The notes under the pieces are model-generated. The model did no database searches and had not been told where the DNA came from. It saw only the letters and a program-made list of their open reading frames with translations. Made by a program: the position numbers and the translations under genes. This document shows, one piece after another, positions 47,191 through 59,880 of a stretch of 64,000 bases of DNA. The DNA is from Gnetum montanum (taxonomy: Eukaryota > Streptophyta > Gnetopsida > Gnetales > Gnetaceae). The first letter of the stretch is position 1. Each line of letters starts with the position of its first letter. The stretch covers positions 170,241 through 234,240 of the forward strand of contig MNCI01034965.1 in the NCBI GenBank assembly GCA_015680685.1, given 5' to 3'.

Positions 47191-48230
47191 TACCTTCCCA
47201 ATTTTGTAAAGAAAGCTAGGTCCTATATGTTAACTCAAGGACGAGTTTTTAGTCAATCATGGAGGTAGGATGAATCATAACTTGGCTGAGATATGGTAGA
47301 TGCTACATCGTATCTAGGTTGTAGCATCCCTATCAATACGTCTTAGTTGGTTGCTAGATCGTAGATGCAATATCACATTTGTTTCATAAAGTCAATTTTT
47401 GTTCATATACGATATCATATCTATGATGTCGTATATTTGTAGCACATGCTACAACATCATAGATCCAATATTGTGAGTGTGTGTAGCTTATAAATATAAC
47501 ACTTGGGCACATGGATCTGCATAAGTTTCATTCCATCCTTAAGTAGATTCTTGTAGTTTCATTTCATAGTTTTAACAATAGAGTGAATGCCAGTGTGGTG
47601 TTGAGTAGTTGTATGAAATCTTTATTCAAGTAAAGTGTACTTAGGCAAAGTTCATGTTCGGAAATAGTTTTATTGTAGCATTCACTTAGTTTTATTGTTT
47701 AGTTAGCACAGTTTTTACTATTTTCTTATTTTAAACATTTCCATTTCCAAGCACTCTACTTAAGGAATGAGTACAACTAGTTTCAAACGTTTAAGTGTAA
47801 TTGTTTGGTAATCCCAATAGTGTTATAGCTTGGTTTGCCCAATAACATAATGCTTGGCAACATAGTAACAGTTACATCAGACCAAGGTGTGTACAGTAAA
47901 TGAGGATCGGATGCTCATATCGCTCTAGGATAAAGTAAATTTGCATTGCCATCATTACTTAGATTTAGATATCTATTCTCAACTTTCAACTTTCATCATG
48001 TTCACAATTAAGAGCATTAAAGGCTAAACAATATCAATTATCATATGCCTCGCTTTGGACTAAACCATACGTGACAAAGCTACCACTAGTATAAGTGAGA
48101 AGACAACATCCTGTGATCAATGCTTAATAGTCTAGATGCTGCAACTAGTCCCATCCATGGAGTTCAACCAAATCATACATAAATGCTTGTGATTCGTATA
48201 ATTGGGCATAGGGGTATTGGCCACTCATCA
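47190..48230 (+). mobile_element. Truncated element end with LTR G
   Basis: LTR at 47268-48230 (963 bp) ending GGCCACTCATCA, with TATA-like GCTTATAAATATAAC near 47487. It is preceded by CTCAAGGACGAGTTTTTAGT and GGAGGTA (47234-47267), which match the 3' untranslated end and polypurine tract of element A at 6051-6087. So this is the 3' end of an otherwise deleted copy, not a solo LTR. The first LTR base is G instead of T. Confidence 0.82.
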
Positions 48231-49309
48231 AATATCATGAACAAAGAATTTTAATTTTAATTTGGATCATATGCACCTGCCATGTGGCAAGCACAAGGCT
48301 TCTAAAAATTATTTTTAAATTTATAAATAATTAACTTAAAATCAAACATAAAAAGGTCCCCATGAAAACTTTGCCTCCGACCTCATTAAAACTTGAGAAT
48401 TAGAATGGAACCACTATGGATGAGTGAGCAAAAGAAAAGAAGCAAAAAAAAAAAAAAGTGTTGTTTCCTGCTATTTCCACCATTTGCAAAAAACTCAAGG
48501 AACATATTATTGATATTTCATGAGGTTTCTTTCACAGTTTGTTTCTTCAGTTATGTTAAATTTACTTTTAAATATATCTAATTTGTTTAGGGACCATCAT
48601 TTCAAATGATGGTAAGGTACTTGTTTGTAAAGTTTCAAAATATGGGTTTGAGCTTGTGTACAGTCATTTGACAAGGTTAAGCTTTCACTTATCTACCAAT
48701 TCTTCCCATGGCCATTTGGCAAGGATGAGCATTAAGGTTCCCATCTATGATCCTTTATATATTAAATTTCTTTAATAAAGAAATATGCTAGGGTTATATT
48801 TGGATAAAAGATTACTGGTTTAGCTTTTTAATTAAAAAAATGTACTGTTCAAAGTGCAGTTGTTGCAATAGATATGAAAGAACCATTTGAATGGTATATA
48901 ACTGCTGCTATATTCTGTACGAATTAATTGATGTAACACATTCTTTGGTCCACATAGATGCAATTAAACTACAGCGTCAACTTCAATAATCAAGTTCAAA
49001 ATTGACTCAAGAACCAGCCCCAAGCAAATAGTAATAATAATATAATAAAAACCATTTAAAGATGTTTGCATGTCTGTTTTTCCCCTCTATCAACATGAAG
49101 AGACAAAATTACATACCACAACATCCCTAACTTAACACTAAAATGTGTCGGTAATTTGCACACATTTGTCTATTGACTCTATTTAATTCCTGTATAGACA
49201 ATGCAGATTCACATACTCTTTCTCTGGCCTTCTTTGCCTAGTAAAAAAATCAAATGTTAGCATGAATTTGTTCATTTACTCTTTTTATTGAACATCTACA
49301 GACATTAAA
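48231..49309. other. Intergenic, no gene
   Basis: AT-rich sequence between LTR G and the MATE pseudogene. No RNA gene, repeat family or long frame recognised. Confidence 0.55.
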
Positions 49310-50009
49310 TCAACTAACCAATTTATTCCAGTCATGACAAACATCCACTAGAGTGAGTAAGATAGTTTGGGTAAGAACACCTACAAGGAGTTCTACCCAA
49401 AGTCCGTAATAGCATAATATAACTAAATAAGTAAATAAATGAGTATATGAATGTTCACGTAACTTAGTTTTCTGATTAAATGAATTTAAGGTTAACACAA
49501 GCTCAATATAAAGGAGAAGAACATAGTAATATTGGATGTACAACTTTTGCAAAACATAAATACTACATTAAAATGGGAAGCGCAAACCTTTGCACCAAGG
49601 TGGAGAATAAATGCCATGATTACAACTAAAGGTAGGCCTACACCATAGGATGTTGCTAAGTTTGGAAAGCACCCTATCTTTGTAGTCCACATCCCTAGCT
49701 ATACCTGTTATTCCATAACCATTTGTGAAAAGTTGGTAAATTCAGCTCAAGAGCCATCTATGTAAATGATGTTATTTTTGTAAACAACCTCCTGTGGAGA
49801 ACCCATGAAATATAATTAATTATGCATTACATTAATGGTGTTATTTTTGTAAACAACCAATTGTGGAGAAACACGAATATATAATTATGCATTAATTTAT
49901 TATTATTATTATTATGGTTTGGAAGACCAAGGAATTTTAAATAAAAGGATCATCAATGGGAGTCTCAATGCTTATGTTATCAAGTGGGGTCCCTAGAGGG
50001 TAGGTAGAT

Positions 50010-50100
50010 AGGTGAAAGGCTAAGTTCTTTAAGTAGTTGTACTTAAGTTCAAACTCATGTCTGCTAACTTGAGAAATAAGCAGCACCTTACCATGACTCC
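50010..50100 (-). mobile_element. SINE-like fragment in MATE intron
   Basis: Minus strand shows GTCATGGTAAGGTGCTGC (box A-like), then ATGAGTTTGAACTTAAG (box B-like) about 35 nt on. The core resembles the head of SINE-like copy 1. Limits are unclear. Confidence 0.4.
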
Positions 50101-51534
50101 AAATAATGATCATACCAAAAGATTCTAAATGTTAATGAAAAATGTATTTTAAAATCCTTATTTACCTGACAAAGCAGCTTGAAGTCCGTCCAACATAGTT
50201 GACATTGAAAGTAATGGCATTATCATGGTTATAGAATGAATCACATTAGAATCATTACTGAATAAACAACCCCAAACATTTTTCAGTGATAGTAATGTGA
50301 TTCCCCTAATTAAAATCTCTGTGAATGACAAACACATAGCACAACGTGCTGCTAATACAGCATCCTGCGTATTTCCAGCACCTAGCTCATTGGAAACTCT
50401 TGTGTTGCAAAGGCAAATTAAAGCATTTCAACTTGATAAATCTAAAAACCATGCAAATTCAATTATGGCAATTTGCAAATAAATAGTATTCTTTTGCAGA
50501 GACACTATTACATTAAGGACTGATAAAAAATATATAAAAGAACATTTGACAACCTTGCTGCTGCAGCAAGTCCGAAGCCAATCAAGAATGCAAATGAAGT
50601 AGTGGTAATACTGCAAAATGTAAACAACCAAGTGTAAGAAACAGTAAATTCTTTAAAGTGAAATTACTAAATGCACAGAAATTAAAAGTTAGGGTCCAAA
50701 ACATAGGTAGTCCGACCAAATGGAAAGAACGGAAGCCTCAAGCTCTGGATTAGGTAATAAGCCCAACAAAAGAATAAGTATCTCATAAGACCACCATTCC
50801 AGACTGCTGAACTTCAAAAACAAAAACAATAGGCTAATGTTAGAAATATAAGCTAAAAAACACCCATTAAATAATAATTTCAATAGTCATAAATGATGGT
50901 TCTGTTAGCACACCATATACCTAACTAGGATCTATACTCTCAAGGAACAATAAGCCTTATCCTAATTACAAGGAATAATAATTATGTTGAACAATTTTGA
51001 AACTTAAATCATTATTCTAGTTTTGTCCCAACAAAATGGGTAATTGTGGTAGGGAAAGAAACCTCGAGAATTTCTTTGATGCCATGAAATGCCTTTTTTG
51101 AGATGGATGCTCATGTCTTGTTGCATGCAGCAGAAAACTTGATGTACAATGAAAGAAGTGCTACATCGGACCAATGAGAGATTACCCATGGACAGAGCTG
51201 CACCTTTGGTTTGAAGTCCAGTTTTGAATACTAAGAACCAGCAAAGTGTTGCATGAACAATTAAAGAAAAAACAGATGACAACATAATTGGCATTACAAT
51301 GCTTTGTGTTTGAAGAAACTTTCCCAATGGCTGAAAAAAGACATATGCAAACAAGCTTGGAATCAAGCATTTTGCCTATGCCCTAATGTTTTCCATGTAC
51401 AGCAACATGACTGAAAGAGGTATGCTCACACAAAATAAAACAAAAATTGCTCTCTGAATGAGAATACCATGCAATCAGTACTGTTTTGCTCTGAATGCTT
51501 GTCCACATAATGTGTCTAAGCCATTTGCTAAACC

Positions 51535-52565
51535 TGCCTGTTCAGATATGCCACAAAGGTGAAATTTTCTAAGAACTGGTATCTAGAAATTATTTCTAGC
51601 ATAAGCATTTATCCTCTCTTGGGATTTTCAAGCATACATGTGTTTTTACTTTTGAACAGATAAACAGATTTGTTAAAGTTTTTTTTTTTTTCAAGTGCAA
51701 CCAGAAATGGCACGGGATCTTAGAGATCAACTAATTATTAGAATCAAGGTATTATGACATAACAACTCAAAGAAAGAATAATAACAAATTATCAACCTTA
51801 TGATATCAAACCATTCATGTACTTTATTTACAAGTTCTTAACCTCATTGGTTTTTAAAAAAAATTGGGCAGTTGAATTCATTCTATGCATTAAATTTTTG
51901 TATCTTAAGAACCTCAGCGTATTGTTGACCATCGCTTATTTCCTTTTGTTTGTTATTGTTGGAAACCATCACTGATTTTAAGATACACATGGTAGTTGAA
52001 ATACGGATTTGAATACTTCTTTTAAAGAGTGACATCAGTTCAATCAATGGTTTCTATTCAATATTTTATTTATTTATTTTTTTTTTTTTTTGGCAAACTG
52101 AAACTAAATAATGCAATGCAAATGAAATGATAAATCATGGTTCTGATTAATCGGTTTCGAGAAGAAAATCAGACGGGGTGACTTAAAATTGAACAAGAGA
52201 TTGCTATTCATTAAGTACAGCGTATCTAACACACGAATGAGTTGCATTATAGTTTAAACCTATAGGATCTGAAGTTAAAACCCTGCACATTTTCAAAAAA
52301 AATTTAAAAAAGACTTTTACATCAGTTAAAGAGAGACGTTCATTCTGTTACAATGGCTACTCTCTTAGTTTATGCAATACTATCTTTCATGGTCATAGCA
52401 AATAATGTTAATTTAGATGAATAAATAATAGTTAGAACTTAACAGCATGTTAACAGTGAAATTGGTATTCTTGAATTACAGAATTAACTCGTGTGTAATT
52501 GCATAAACCATGATGCATTCATAAGATGAAACCAGTGAATGAAGCAGAAAGCAGCTAGCCCATAC
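51535..52565. other. MATE intron 1, no gene
   Basis: AT-rich intron with T-runs at 51680 and 52078. No nested element recognised. Confidence 0.55.
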
Positions 52566-52839
52566 CAGAACACTAAAGCCACTGACATTGGCAAATGAAG
52601 TTGCAACAGAGGCACCGGAAAGTGAGAATTCATTCATATGACCCACAATCATCATAGAGACCAGCCGTAGAGAGTTCTGCACCAGGAACCCAAATATCAT
52701 GGGCAGTGCTAGCAGAAGCAGTTTCTTAATTTCTTCCCATGAAATGATCCGACTGTTCTTGAAACTCTCAGCAGCATTTAAGAGTGATTCTTTCATCATG
52801 TCTTGAGTGGATGAGCAAAAGCTTANATCCAAAAGCTTA

Positions 52840-52910
52840 ACTTATTCAAGTTTGAATAGCTACACCAGCCTTCAATGCAACCTATGAAACAAGCACCTTA
52901 TCATCACTCT
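52840..52910 (-). mobile_element. SINE-like copy 3
   Basis: Minus strand reads GATAAGGTGCTTGTTTC, then GGCTGGTGTAGCTATTCAAA, in the same order and spacing as copy 1 (23460-23575). Two collinear copies 29 kb apart support a real repeat family. Confidence 0.5.
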
Positions 52911-53857
52911 AACAGTCCCTTAACTACTGTGAATTAGAAAGCTCTCCAAACATAACCACATATGTTTTGTAAGCCTACCATGAAGTCAATAACCATCGTC
53001 CTCACATATTTGAAGATGGCAAGAGCCATGAAGCTTAAGCAAACATGAAACATGGACTTCCAGGACTGCTGGGTCAGTGTGACAAAAAATTGGGTCCTAA
53101 TCTGAACTGTAAAATTTATTCATCGTCCCACCATCTCCTTTAGATGAAAGAAAAGTAAGAAGATTGTTTCCCTGTTGGCAGGCGGGGAATCTGAATGAAG
53201 CAGCTTTAACTCTCTTCTAAGAGTTTCGTTAGATGCGTGGAGATAAGGAATTCTTTTGCTGAAAACCTGGTTTTCAATGCCTACGTTTCAATGCTAACCA
53301 TAACTAATGTCACGTCACAATTAGTAACCATTGTCTCTGGACCGTGCAAGTTGAATCTCCGCGTACATCAATCACAATGCGTACGAAACTACCACTTAAC
53401 ATTTTGCTGTTAACTACTTTAACAAACAATTAATATTGTTACGTGCAAAGCTTTATTTTTTATTTTTTATGTTTTAAATACCATCTAAATTGTTCCGTAA
53501 CGCACATTTTTAGTGCACATGTTAATTTAAACTATAAAATTTTATTTAAATTATCTTAGGTTCATACACACAGCTTATGATGATGATAGCGATACACACA
53601 ATTGTTGCAAGCCATTTTTAACTAACTATCGTAGTTGGTATCCACAGTTAGCACATTACTTTACCTGATATTAATTTAAAAAATTACTGTTGGTATTACA
53701 ATTTTTACTTACTTACAATAGGGTGTTAGTCTAATGGTAAGACTCTTGGTTTCAAAAGGTCCATGTTGTAAACATACTATAAGACTACTTCACTTCTACT
53801 ACACTAGTAAAGATACCTATAAATAGTATGTTAATATTTTATTATTTTTAGACTCCA

Positions 53858-53952
53858 ATTTTCTCCTTTATTGATTAATTTTTTGCTTAACTTAAATTTT
53901 AATNTGATTTTCTCCTTTATTGATTAATTTTTTGCTTAACTTAAATTTTAAT
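53858..53952 (+). repeat. 46-bp direct repeat across an N (assembly join)
   Basis: TTTTCTCCTTTATTGATTAA through TTAAATTTTAAT occurs at 53858-53903 and again at 53907-53952, with N at 53904 between. The two copies look identical, as expected for an unmerged contig overlap. Confidence 0.88.
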
Positions 53953-54695
53953 TTTATTTGAACTTAATTTTAATTTCTTTTATAATCAAAATCAAATTTA
54001 GTTATTCATATCAATTTAGTCAAAATAACAACCAACTTCAACATTTCATTTTAGAAATTTACTTTTTGATGAGATCATTTTAGGTGAGTTTACCAGATCA
54101 ATTTGTCCTTAAAAAAGGAAAAGGCAGAAATGAATCACCTGGTATATAAAAATAGTCATTTGTCTATTAGAAAGAGGATCTAGATCTTTACTCGAAGCTC
54201 TTTTATTGCTTCCTTTGCTTTCTTTCATGGTTGTTGCGTTTAATCATTGAAGCATTGTATGATGTGTGAATTTCTGTGTGGAATTTTCAATTATGTCTAC
54301 CAATCATTGACAGGTGAACATTGTTATGCAACATTGTTTATGTACATTGAAAGATGAATAGAAAACCATTGATACCTAAACATTGTTAGTGCAACTTTGT
54401 CTATGTATATTGAAAGCTAAACAAAAATCCATAGTGAGCTAGACCCATCAATCATGCAAACATCTATGATCATTGCTTTATAATTTATGCCAACCTATCA
54501 ATTCAAGTTGGCTCCTCTCTAAAACAAGGACAAAAAGGAGCATGGAGGTATACCTCAAGTCCTATGTTATTTTCATTATAGCACCAATTTTAAAACTACA
54601 TAGGTTTTATTCTTTTCATATCATTTTGTAAAGGCCATGTAGGTAGCCAAGGCCAAGACTTCTCATATAAGTACTTTCCCTCTTCTACATAGAAG

Positions 54696-54796
54696 TGGTT
54701 AGGGCTAGATATTTGTACATTTGTTAGCTTGAGAAGGTTTAGCTTNTGGTTAGGGCTAGATATTTGTACATTTGTTAGCTTGAGAAGGTTTAGCTT
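54696..54796 (+). repeat. 50-bp direct repeat across an N (assembly join)
   Basis: TGGTTAGGGCTAGATATTTG through GGTTTAGCTT occurs at 54696-54745 and 54747-54796, separated by N at 54746. Identical copies, probably an unmerged overlap. Confidence 0.9.
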
Positions 54797-56393
54797 AGGT
54801 TTTATACACTCATTAGAAAACACATAGCCATGATTCTATAAATACTATGTTGCAAGGGTATGTAAGTAGCCAAGGCTAAGGATTCTAGTGTAGGAACCTT
54901 CTCTCCTTTATAAAGAAGGGGCTTAGGCCAAGATGTGTATAGTGGAGTCTATGAGAGTTGTTCTTCCTAGTTTAAGTTGTTGGTATTTGTCATTAATTCA
55001 TGGCCTTTGTGTCTATATTATAGTTATTTTGTCTCTTGCATGTTTATCACTAGCATGGTCTCTATGCTTCTAGCCATTTGAACTAACTTATGTTACATGG
55101 CCTTTTCATGTGTTCATAGGTTCTTGTTGTTATTGTGTCATAGTCCATCCTTCAATCTGCCTTTGTTCCTTGGAACTCTAGATAGTGTTGTGTGATGCTT
55201 ATTTGGGTGGTGCTATAATAGCTTACACCTATGATTCTTTCCAATTGCATTTGGTGACTCAATGTTGGAGGAGGTAGAAATGATTTTATTGAATTTGATC
55301 AAAGGTTTTAGCAAAGTTATTTTTAATGTAAAATGAAAAAGGTTTATGGCCAAAACAAAATTGATATTAAGGATAGTGAATTTGCTATTAACAGGTACAA
55401 AATTGATATAAAAAAATTAAATTCAATGAATTAAAGGTGCAATTCCATACACTATCTTTTTATTATTCCATATCCAAAGGTTGAATTAGGTATTAAGAAT
55501 TAGATCGTTACATATAAATAGGATGTCTTTTAATTTAAGTTTCTAGTAGATTGCCCTTATATTAAGTTAGTTTACACAAGGTGGATAGGTGGGTGTTAGA
55601 CTTGATTATGTTAGTTTAGAGTATACTTCATTTGGTTAGACTATGTGGCTTGTAGTTTTGCATGTTATAATCTTAAGCTTAAGAGGTATGGTACAACAAC
55701 GCCCATTTTCAAGCTTTTTGATTTGAAAATCTTGTTACTTTTTCATTTTAAACATAATATTTGCTTGAGACATATCCATGAATATGAAATTATGCACAAA
55801 CAATATATGTATTTCCTCAATTTATCTATAATAATAGTAAAACCAAGAATGACTAAATGCAAACCCTTGATATAGATTTACCATGACTAGAAAATTAAAA
55901 GTTATTTATAAGCTATTCTAATTCTAGTAGTAACTCAATTTTCTCGAGTTTGTTTGTAGAGTTAAATTTCATTGAGTTTATAAGGTTATTATCTCCTTTG
56001 TGATCCCTTTTATTACTGAATACTACCAATTTACTTTTATTTGTTAACACTATGAGAGTTGTTCAATCGTTCAATCCAAAATGTTGAAATTGCATGTTGA
56101 AAAAAGGGTCACCACCCAGGGGCTCAATGTTGATTTCATCAAAAAAGGCCTCACATATCAAACCTCCTCTTTTCAAGTGGCTCTGTCCAAGCTTGAACTT
56201 GGGTCTTACAATAAAACAAACCAATGCTTTACTATCACTTGAAATGATAGCTTTGAAATTACATATTAGCATATAAAAATATTTAATATGAAACTATGAT
56301 TTGAAAAAAAAAGTAGCTATTCAAAATGACTTTAAAAACTAACTTGTTTTAGCATTAAAGAGCAATTAATATTAACATTTTCTTCTATTGTAA

Positions 56394-57255
56394 TGAGTCA
56401 CGATATTGGACTCCCGATATTGAATCCCTGATATTGGACGCTCGATATCGGATACGCGATATCAAAGATGTCAAAGTGATATCAGACATGCGATATTGGA
56501 ACTTGTCTTGTTGCCTATAAATAAGAGACAAGGGCACTTGGTTTCGTAGTTAGTTGCTTAGTCCCTTAGCCAAACTCTTGCAGTTTTCCCTTTTCAAAGT
56601 TAGAATTATTTCTGAGTGCCTGCAGTAGGAGTCATAAAGTGAACGGATCTTTATTTGAGCATTGTGTACCTAAGCACACCTTGTGTCCGAAAATAAATAT
56701 GAACTTTGAGAAAAACCTTGCAACATTCAAAATAGCTTAATTATTTTATTTAAATGTTATTTACTATTATTTGCTACTCTCATTAGTTAATTAATGTTAT
56801 TTTTATTGGATTGTTAATTATCAACGAATTAGCACACTTAGTATGACCACTTCGAGCATACATGGGAACACTTAGTAACCCAGTAATGGCTAGCGTTTGG
56901 TAATCCCAGTAGTGTTACACTGGTTTAGGATGTGTCCAGAGAGTGGGAGTGGATGCTGGTGTTAGGACCAATTAGAGAATAGTTAACTAGTTAAGTCAAA
57001 TTATTTATTAAATTATTTCATTTTCCCACTTTAAGCACTGGGAACATAAAACATAAAAAAGCATAAAAATCATATACCTCAAGATTACTTAACCATACAA
57101 TTGTGCCTTACAAGTAAGCTTCAAAAGATAACGATTGCATATTCCATCCTTATTCTGTGTAAGCACATAAGCACTTAATCCTTGGAGTTCGACCGAATCA
57201 CACATAAATGCTCATATTCGTATGGTTGGGCATAGGGGTACCTTGCTGCTCATCA
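56394..57255 (+). mobile_element. Element D 5' LTR
   Basis: 862 bp, TGAGTCACGATATTGG to CTGCTCATCA. U3 has seven GATATC/GATATT units (56400-56495), then TATA-like GCCTATAAATAAG near 56513-56525. Further on are two GGTAAYCCAGTA-type motifs and the end CGTATGGTTGGGCATAGGGG. The first base is set by homology to LTRs C and F and could be off by a few. Confidence 0.85.
56400..56495 (+). promoter_or_regulatory. GATATC/GATATT cluster in U3 of element D
   Basis: Seven half- or full palindromes in about 95 bp, directly upstream of the TATA-like box. GATATT variants are one transition from GATATC, so the ancestral cluster was probably more regular. Confidence 0.5.
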
Positions 57256-57256
57256 T

Positions 57257-57274
57257 TGGCGCCATTGTTGGGGA
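57257..57274 (+). other. Element D primer-binding site
   Basis: TGGCGCCATTGTTGGGGA starts two bases after the LTR end. It fits, with three transitions, the site usually assigned to tRNA-Asp in Athila-type elements. Confidence 0.85.
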
Positions 57275-57390
57275 TTTTGTTATTTGTATGCTAATTAGAA
57301 CTTAGAAAATCTTTCCATTGTTCGAATGAACCCTTAGGGTTAGTTATCCTACAATTATCAAAAAGAGAGTATTGCACACTGAATAATCAA

Positions 57391-59880
57391 TCATGTCTCC
57401 TTCTTCTTATGAGAGTGCTTCACTAACTAGGTCTGACACAATGAACAATCAGAGGTGTAGTACACATGATGACCCACTAGCGTCCCAATAGTTTCGCATG
57501 GCATACACTCATCTCGATGAGTATGTATTAAACTTTACCTTTATCCTCCACTAGGATGAATAGTTGCAATGGTGTGATTTAGATGGTAACATAGGGTTAC
57601 CTTCCGATCGGTCAATCCAAAGCATGCTTCTTCATGCTCTCACATGAATTGGTATGCAACACTTATAGGCAGAGTACGTTGTGCATGAACATGACTCGAG
57701 AGAGTATCATCCTACAGAGGCACAACGCCAAAGGGACTTACAATAGGAGAGACATTACAAATCTATGAAGGGAAAATGGTCTTAGGGTGTGCCATACGTC
57801 CTAAGTGAAAACAAGGGTGGTGAACCTGCCTCAGGAAGTTTTCCACAAAACGATGTTCCTCTTGTTGACTTCGGTCAAGGAGTTGTGTATCAAAATCTTC
57901 ACTCAACTATTCATAACCCAGGTTCTAATACCAATGGACACAAAGGGTTCGAAAAAGGAACATGAACACATGACACTGATGGACATTCTGATCGTAATCA
58001 TGACTGAGGCTGAGACCACCAAAGAGAAAGTGACAGGCACCATCATGGTGTTAGTCCTCCTTCCTCTTCACCTTTATCATCTCCTTTGAGATCTAAACGT
58101 AGTCGCAAAGGGAAAGACCATGAGGATAATGGTAAGCGAAATAGAGATCATAGACAAAACAATCGAGAAAGGGGACGAGGGCATTCCAGAGAAACACATC
58201 ATGAAGAAGGGAGAATAGGGAATAACATAGGCATCATAGACGCCATAGAAAATATGATCACGATAAACCCCTACTTGCCGCCTGAAGTATGCTAGATATA
58301 ATAGAAGCTGTTAGGATTCCAACAAGGCACCAAAAGGACAGTAGGATCAAAAGACTAAACATGAACAACAGCCCACGATTTGAAGGGGGATACAATGCTG
58401 ATCCTCAAAACCATCTACAAGCATTTCACAATGCATGTGCCTTGCAAAATATAGAAAATGAGTGGCAAAAACTAAAGTTTTTTCCATGGACACTGATCAA
58501 GGAAGTAGAAAGTTGGTACCGGTCCTTAGAATCGGAATCTATTCATTGATGGAGTACCATGTTAGAGCTATTCAACAATAATTATCAAACGTACTCCCGA
58601 GTGTTCAACTTGCGTAGGCAAATCCAAGGATGGAAACAAAGAGGACATGAACCCTTGGATGCTGCCATGGGCCAATATTATGCATTATTACATTGTTGCC
58701 CTAGCCATGGTTACTCGCAAAGGAAACAACTACGTCATCTTGTGGTTGGGCTTAGGTATGAAACACGAAGAATCCTTGGGACTTATGCCTAAGGAAGGCT
58801 ATCTGAGCTCAGATCCCATCAAATACAAAGATTGTTGGAGTAAGTTGTCAAGGAGGAAGGTGAGTTAAGGAAAAGAGAAAGTGCAGAGGAATACAACAAA
58901 GATCCTTCCCTCTAAAAGAAGGAAGTTAGATTTTGTGAAGATGAAGAAAAGTCACCACTCAAAGAGATGGTGAATAGGAAGACTTTGTCCATTCAAAAAT
59001 TTACTTCAGATGTATCAGTAAAGGTAGATCAAATGTGGAACTCCATAGATGATAAATTTTAAACCATTCTAAAAATAGTCGAGGAGTCTAGAGAGCAAAG
59101 TAGTGATCGAAAGAGAAGAAAAAAGAAAGAAGCTGAGTCTACATGTAACAAAGGTAAGGACAAAGTTTCCATCATTAAAGAGGTTGTGGTTTCGAACACA
59201 CACAATGATGGCGGATGTGAAATATGCCAATATGACCATCCTAAAGGATGTTTCCCAATAGTCTCACATCTGCAAGAGTCTGGGGTGTATGCACTAAACC
59301 CATGATTAAACAGACAATAAGTACCCAAAAGGTTATCTTATCCTCAAGCTAACCTAAGGTAATTCCACCAACCCTTGACATATTATCCAAGTGGAGCTCC
59401 ACCACAACTGAATGAACAGTATCAACAATAGCAACATCCACAATCTTGGGGAATGCCATTATCACATCAATAATACCCTTATTGTCAACTTGACCCATAC
59501 GAGTACTACATTCAACATCTGGTCTCTCCATGTGACTTCACTAGTCACGTTGCTCCTCAGCCTCACTACCAGACCCATGAATACTATAGAACTTCTTCTC
59601 CTAGGAGTGATTTTCCACAAACATACTATCCTTCTCATCCAACTACACCTCTTCCACCCTTAGCTCCATTACCACCTGCTCCAGCTATGTAGGGTGAGCT
59701 TCTTGCCTAGCCACAACAATGTAATACTATAAGGGTTGTTAATCCTTAACCTACTATTGGTTCAGAAAATTGATCAAAGAAAAAACCTTTCTTTAGAATC
59801 AATAGTCCAACCAAGTTCTTACAACCACAAGCGACTAATTCTTCAAATGCCTCACCATCATTCAAATCTTCGGAGCTTTC
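57391..59880 (+). pseudogene. Element D gag remnant
   Basis: Likely start MSPSSYESASLTRSDTMNNQ at 57391. At least two frame changes occur before 58289. From 58289 on, one frame holds: RFEGGYNADPQNHLQAFHNA, WQKLKFFPWTLIKEVESWY (gag core), YALLHCCPSHGYSQRKQL, a Lys/Glu-rich stretch, then the zinc-knuckle-like CEICQYDHPKGCFP (about 59218-59260) and a Gln/Tyr/Pro-rich tail. Stops in the tail mostly sit in Gln runs. Confidence 0.8.

Larger units (their letters stand above)
49310..52799 (-). pseudogene. MATE/DTX-type efflux transporter pseudogene
   Basis: Seven exon-like blocks on the minus strand follow the order of plant MATE transporters (12 membrane helices; proton- or sodium-coupled export of organic compounds at plasma membrane or tonoplast). 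Approximate exons: 52566-52799, 51005-51534, 50717-50803, 50554-50610, 50166-50398, 49588-49704, 49310-49405. Start at MMKESLLNAAESF. Diagnostic segments: MIVGHMNEFSLSGASVATSF, GLDTLCGQAF, RVSNELGAGN. Exon 2 lost about 15 codons after YMENI, has a frameshift near 51180 and a TGA near 51115. Exon 6 has two one-base deletions, and the last acceptor reads GG instead of AG. Substrate cannot be inferred. Confidence 0.9.
52800..56393. other. AT-rich intergenic region with SINE-like fragments and false duplications
   Basis: No gene seen in 3.6 kb. It contains Ns at 52826, 53904 and 54746, each with direct repeats, a SINE-like copy at 52840-52910, and a diverged direct duplication (54630-54710 against 54858-54940, both with GTAGCCAAGGC). 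Short frames near 55645-55875 and 56063-56276 have no recognised domain. Confidence 0.5.

Noticed and set aside
47268-48230. Solo LTR call for LTR G
   Set aside because: It is preceded by internal 3' untranslated sequence and a polypurine tract, so it is the end of a truncated element.
53722-53775. tRNA gene candidate (GTCTAATGGTAAGAC D-arm-like sequence)
   Set aside because: The D-arm-like part is fair, but there is no proper T-arm or acceptor pairing. At best a SINE head fragment.
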